Shown here in pieces: positions 63,585 through 64,000 of a DNA stretch of 64,000 bases. Where the stretch lies: contig NZ_NOYD01000012.1 in the NCBI RefSeq assembly GCF_002258315.1, positions 62,001 to 126,000 on the forward strand. Reading direction: 5' to 3'. The notes beneath the pieces are model-generated. The model did not search any database. It was not told where the DNA came from and saw only the letters and a list, made by a program, of their open reading frames with translations. Origin of the DNA: Rhodococcus sp. 06-462-5. Its GTDB lineage: Bacteria; Actinomycetota; Actinomycetes; Mycobacteriales; Mycobacteriaceae. A program made the position numbers and the translations under genes. Each line of letters opens with the position of its first letter. The first letter of the stretch is position 1.

Positions 63585-64000
<416 letters not shown>

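Overview
The window looks like the chromosome of a mycolic-acid actinobacterium, most likely Rhodococcus (possibly the fascians/Rhodococcoides group). The evidence is high-GC DNA with many GTG starts, an antigen-85-type mycolyltransferase, mycothiol (mshB) and F420 (fbiC) synthesis genes, PIM/LAM genes (pimE, lpqW), a WS/DGAT-like protein and a 13E12-type HNH gene. From memory, the conserved genes run in the same order, reversed, as Mycobacterium tuberculosis Rv1210 back to about Rv1112 (tag, gpgS, folP2, fadD6, LOG, dapE, dapD, fadD36, dapC/fdxC, fbiC, Rv1171, mshB, lpqW, typA, mutT2, phhB, pimE, ychF). Genus-specific genes fill the gaps. The genus is inferred; no rRNA or tRNA gene was seen.

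Layout. 0-9.3 kb: a minus-strand run from a secreted beta-propeller through dapE, two overlapping LOG-family genes, fadD6, folP2, gpgS, a DivIVA-domain protein and tag (cut by the window edge). The divergent dapD ends at a strong hairpin. 9.3-17.5 kb: an HNH/DUF222 gene with a LexA box inside its promoter, lumazine synthase, a DUF1810 gene, a TetR/SDR divergent pair, and a sulfur cluster (CoA-binding protein, metY, osmC) preceded by a cysteine-rich leader peptide, followed by an SDR gene and an iron-siderophore binding lipoprotein. 17.5-22.7 kb: fadD36, an acidic protein, LysE, a DUF6924 protein and an unknown 416-residue protein, with two different pairs of hairpin-rich repeats in convergent gaps. 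22.7-33.8 kb: dapC, fdxC, an unknown gene, fbiC, two PH-domain membrane proteins, UdgB, then lpqW, mshB, a 52-residue protein and a membrane protein.

33.9-49.5 kb: typA, a Cys/Lys-rich peptide, mutT2, phhB and pimE, two paralogous secreted proteins, a Tat-exported DUF1906 protein, TerD, a BNR-repeat protein, a WS/DGAT-like protein, a cutinase-like hydrolase, SRPBCC and VOC proteins, a mycolyltransferase and amylosucrase. 49.6-64 kb: SDR, PucR-type regulator divergent from a GlcD-like oxidase, metallophosphoesterase, winged-helix protein, a glycosyltransferase/pyruvyltransferase pair, a methyltransferase, ychF, an F420-type oxidoreductase, a regulator/SDR divergent pair, and the Entner-Doudoroff genes eda and edd (cut by the window edge).

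How genes work together. dapC, dapD and dapE are three steps of the succinylase lysine/diaminopimelate route. fbiC makes the F420 chromophore that LLM-family enzymes use. gpgS, pimE, lpqW and the mycolyltransferase serve envelope or polymethylated polysaccharide synthesis. osmC, metY and the CoA-binding gene look like one sulfur-responsive unit controlled by its leader. The most novel-looking signals are that leader, whose last cysteine codon lies in a 10-bp complement to the osmC ribosome-binding site, and three repeat families.
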